Of a stretch of 64,000 nt of DNA, positions 63,783-64,000 are shown one piece after another. Under the pieces are notes generated by a model that saw only the letters and a program-made list of their open reading frames with translations, was not told the origin of the DNA and searched no databases. This DNA is from Streptomyces galbus (GTDB lineage: Bacteria > Actinomycetota > Actinomycetes > Streptomycetales > Streptomycetaceae): assembly GCF_005280195.1 (NCBI RefSeq), contig NZ_SZPR01000008.1:675205-739204 (forward strand), given 5' to 3'. How positions within the stretch are numbered: position 1 is the first letter of the stretch; each line of letters begins with the position of its first letter. A program made the position numbers and the translations under genes.

Positions 63783-64000
63783 TCACGCGTAGGGGCTGTC
63801 GGCGCCCGCGGCGGCGGGCCGGGCGGCACGGGCGGGGCAGCAGCCGACGGGACAGACCTGGTGGCTGGCCCCCAGAGCGCCCAGGGCGCAGGGGGTGGCG
63901 TCCTGGCCGCGTTCGACGGCCGAGCGCTCCACGACCAGGTCCCGGACCGCGGCGGCGAAACGCGGGTCGGCACCCACGGTGGCCGAACGGCGCACCGGCA
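63783..64000 (-). CDS. C-terminal part of an unidentified protein (cut by window edge)
   Basis: At least 70 residues, frame open at the right edge. The visible end has a Cys-rich cluster ([27 protein letters not shown]). No family recognised; start lies outside or at GTG 63995. Its stop is 8 nt from the monophosphatase start. Confidence 0.45.
   Translation of the reverse strand, partial: PVRRSATVGADPRFAAAVRDLVVERSAVERGQDATPCALGALGASHQVCPVGCCPARAARPAAAGADSPYA

Overview
The window is high-GC actinobacterial chromosome. GC-rich third codon positions, long shadow ORFs, Tat-exported xylanase, DUF3159/DUF3710/DUF3093/DUF4193 core genes, CutRS and an AfsR-like SARP all point to Streptomyces. No tRNA, rRNA, CRISPR array or insertion sequence was recognised.

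Region 1 (1-9.7 kb): a xylan-degradation island (GH62 arabinofuranosidase cut by the left edge, GH10 xylanase xlnA, GH11 xylanase xlnC) with the same 11-bp palindrome upstream of both xylanases. It is interrupted by a TetR/flavin monooxygenase pair and followed by an RNase J, a DEAD-box helicase and a cold-shock protein.

Region 2 (about 10-44 kb): a nonribosomal peptide cluster, almost all on the minus strand and largely joined by ATGA/GTGA overlaps. The line reads A(Gly)-PCP-C-A(unassigned, with N-methyltransferase insert)-PCP-truncated E-C, then a separate PCP-TE protein with no A domain. A syringomycin-type trio supplies the missing residue: a free-standing A-PCP with the threonine code, a SyrB2-type non-haem iron chlorinase (His-Gln-Ala instead of His-x-Asp) and a SyrC-type cysteine aminoacyl shuttle. 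Directly overlapping the shuttle gene is a halohydrin dehalogenase (T-x4-Y-x-G and S-x12-Y-x3-R signatures), not an ordinary SDR. 4-Chlorothreonine is a vicinal chlorohydrin, so the four genes together suggest cryptic chlorination followed by ring closure to a 3,4-epoxy amino acid. Further genes encode two clavaminate-synthase-like oxygenases, a YqcI/YcgG haem-oxygenase-like protein, a B12 glutamate-mutase-like pair, aspartate kinase, aspartate-semialdehyde dehydrogenase, a periplasmic-binding-protein fold without signal peptide, three transporters, an RsgA GTPase copy, and LuxR, LysR and SARP regulators.

Region 3 (44-64 kb): conserved core genes: RlmD/TrmA-type RNA methyltransferase, KimA-like K+ transporter divergent from two TrkA-type proteins, DUF3159, OB-fold protein, orphan kdpDE, a secreted alginate-lyase-family protein, DUF3710, dut, a hotdog thioesterase, DUF3093, DUF4193, cutRS, a conserved 57-residue protein and an inositol-monophosphatase-family enzyme. 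From memory, the gene order on both sides matches the S. coelicolor segment that holds the red (undecylprodigiosin) cluster, so this NRPS cluster probably sits in the same chromosomal slot.
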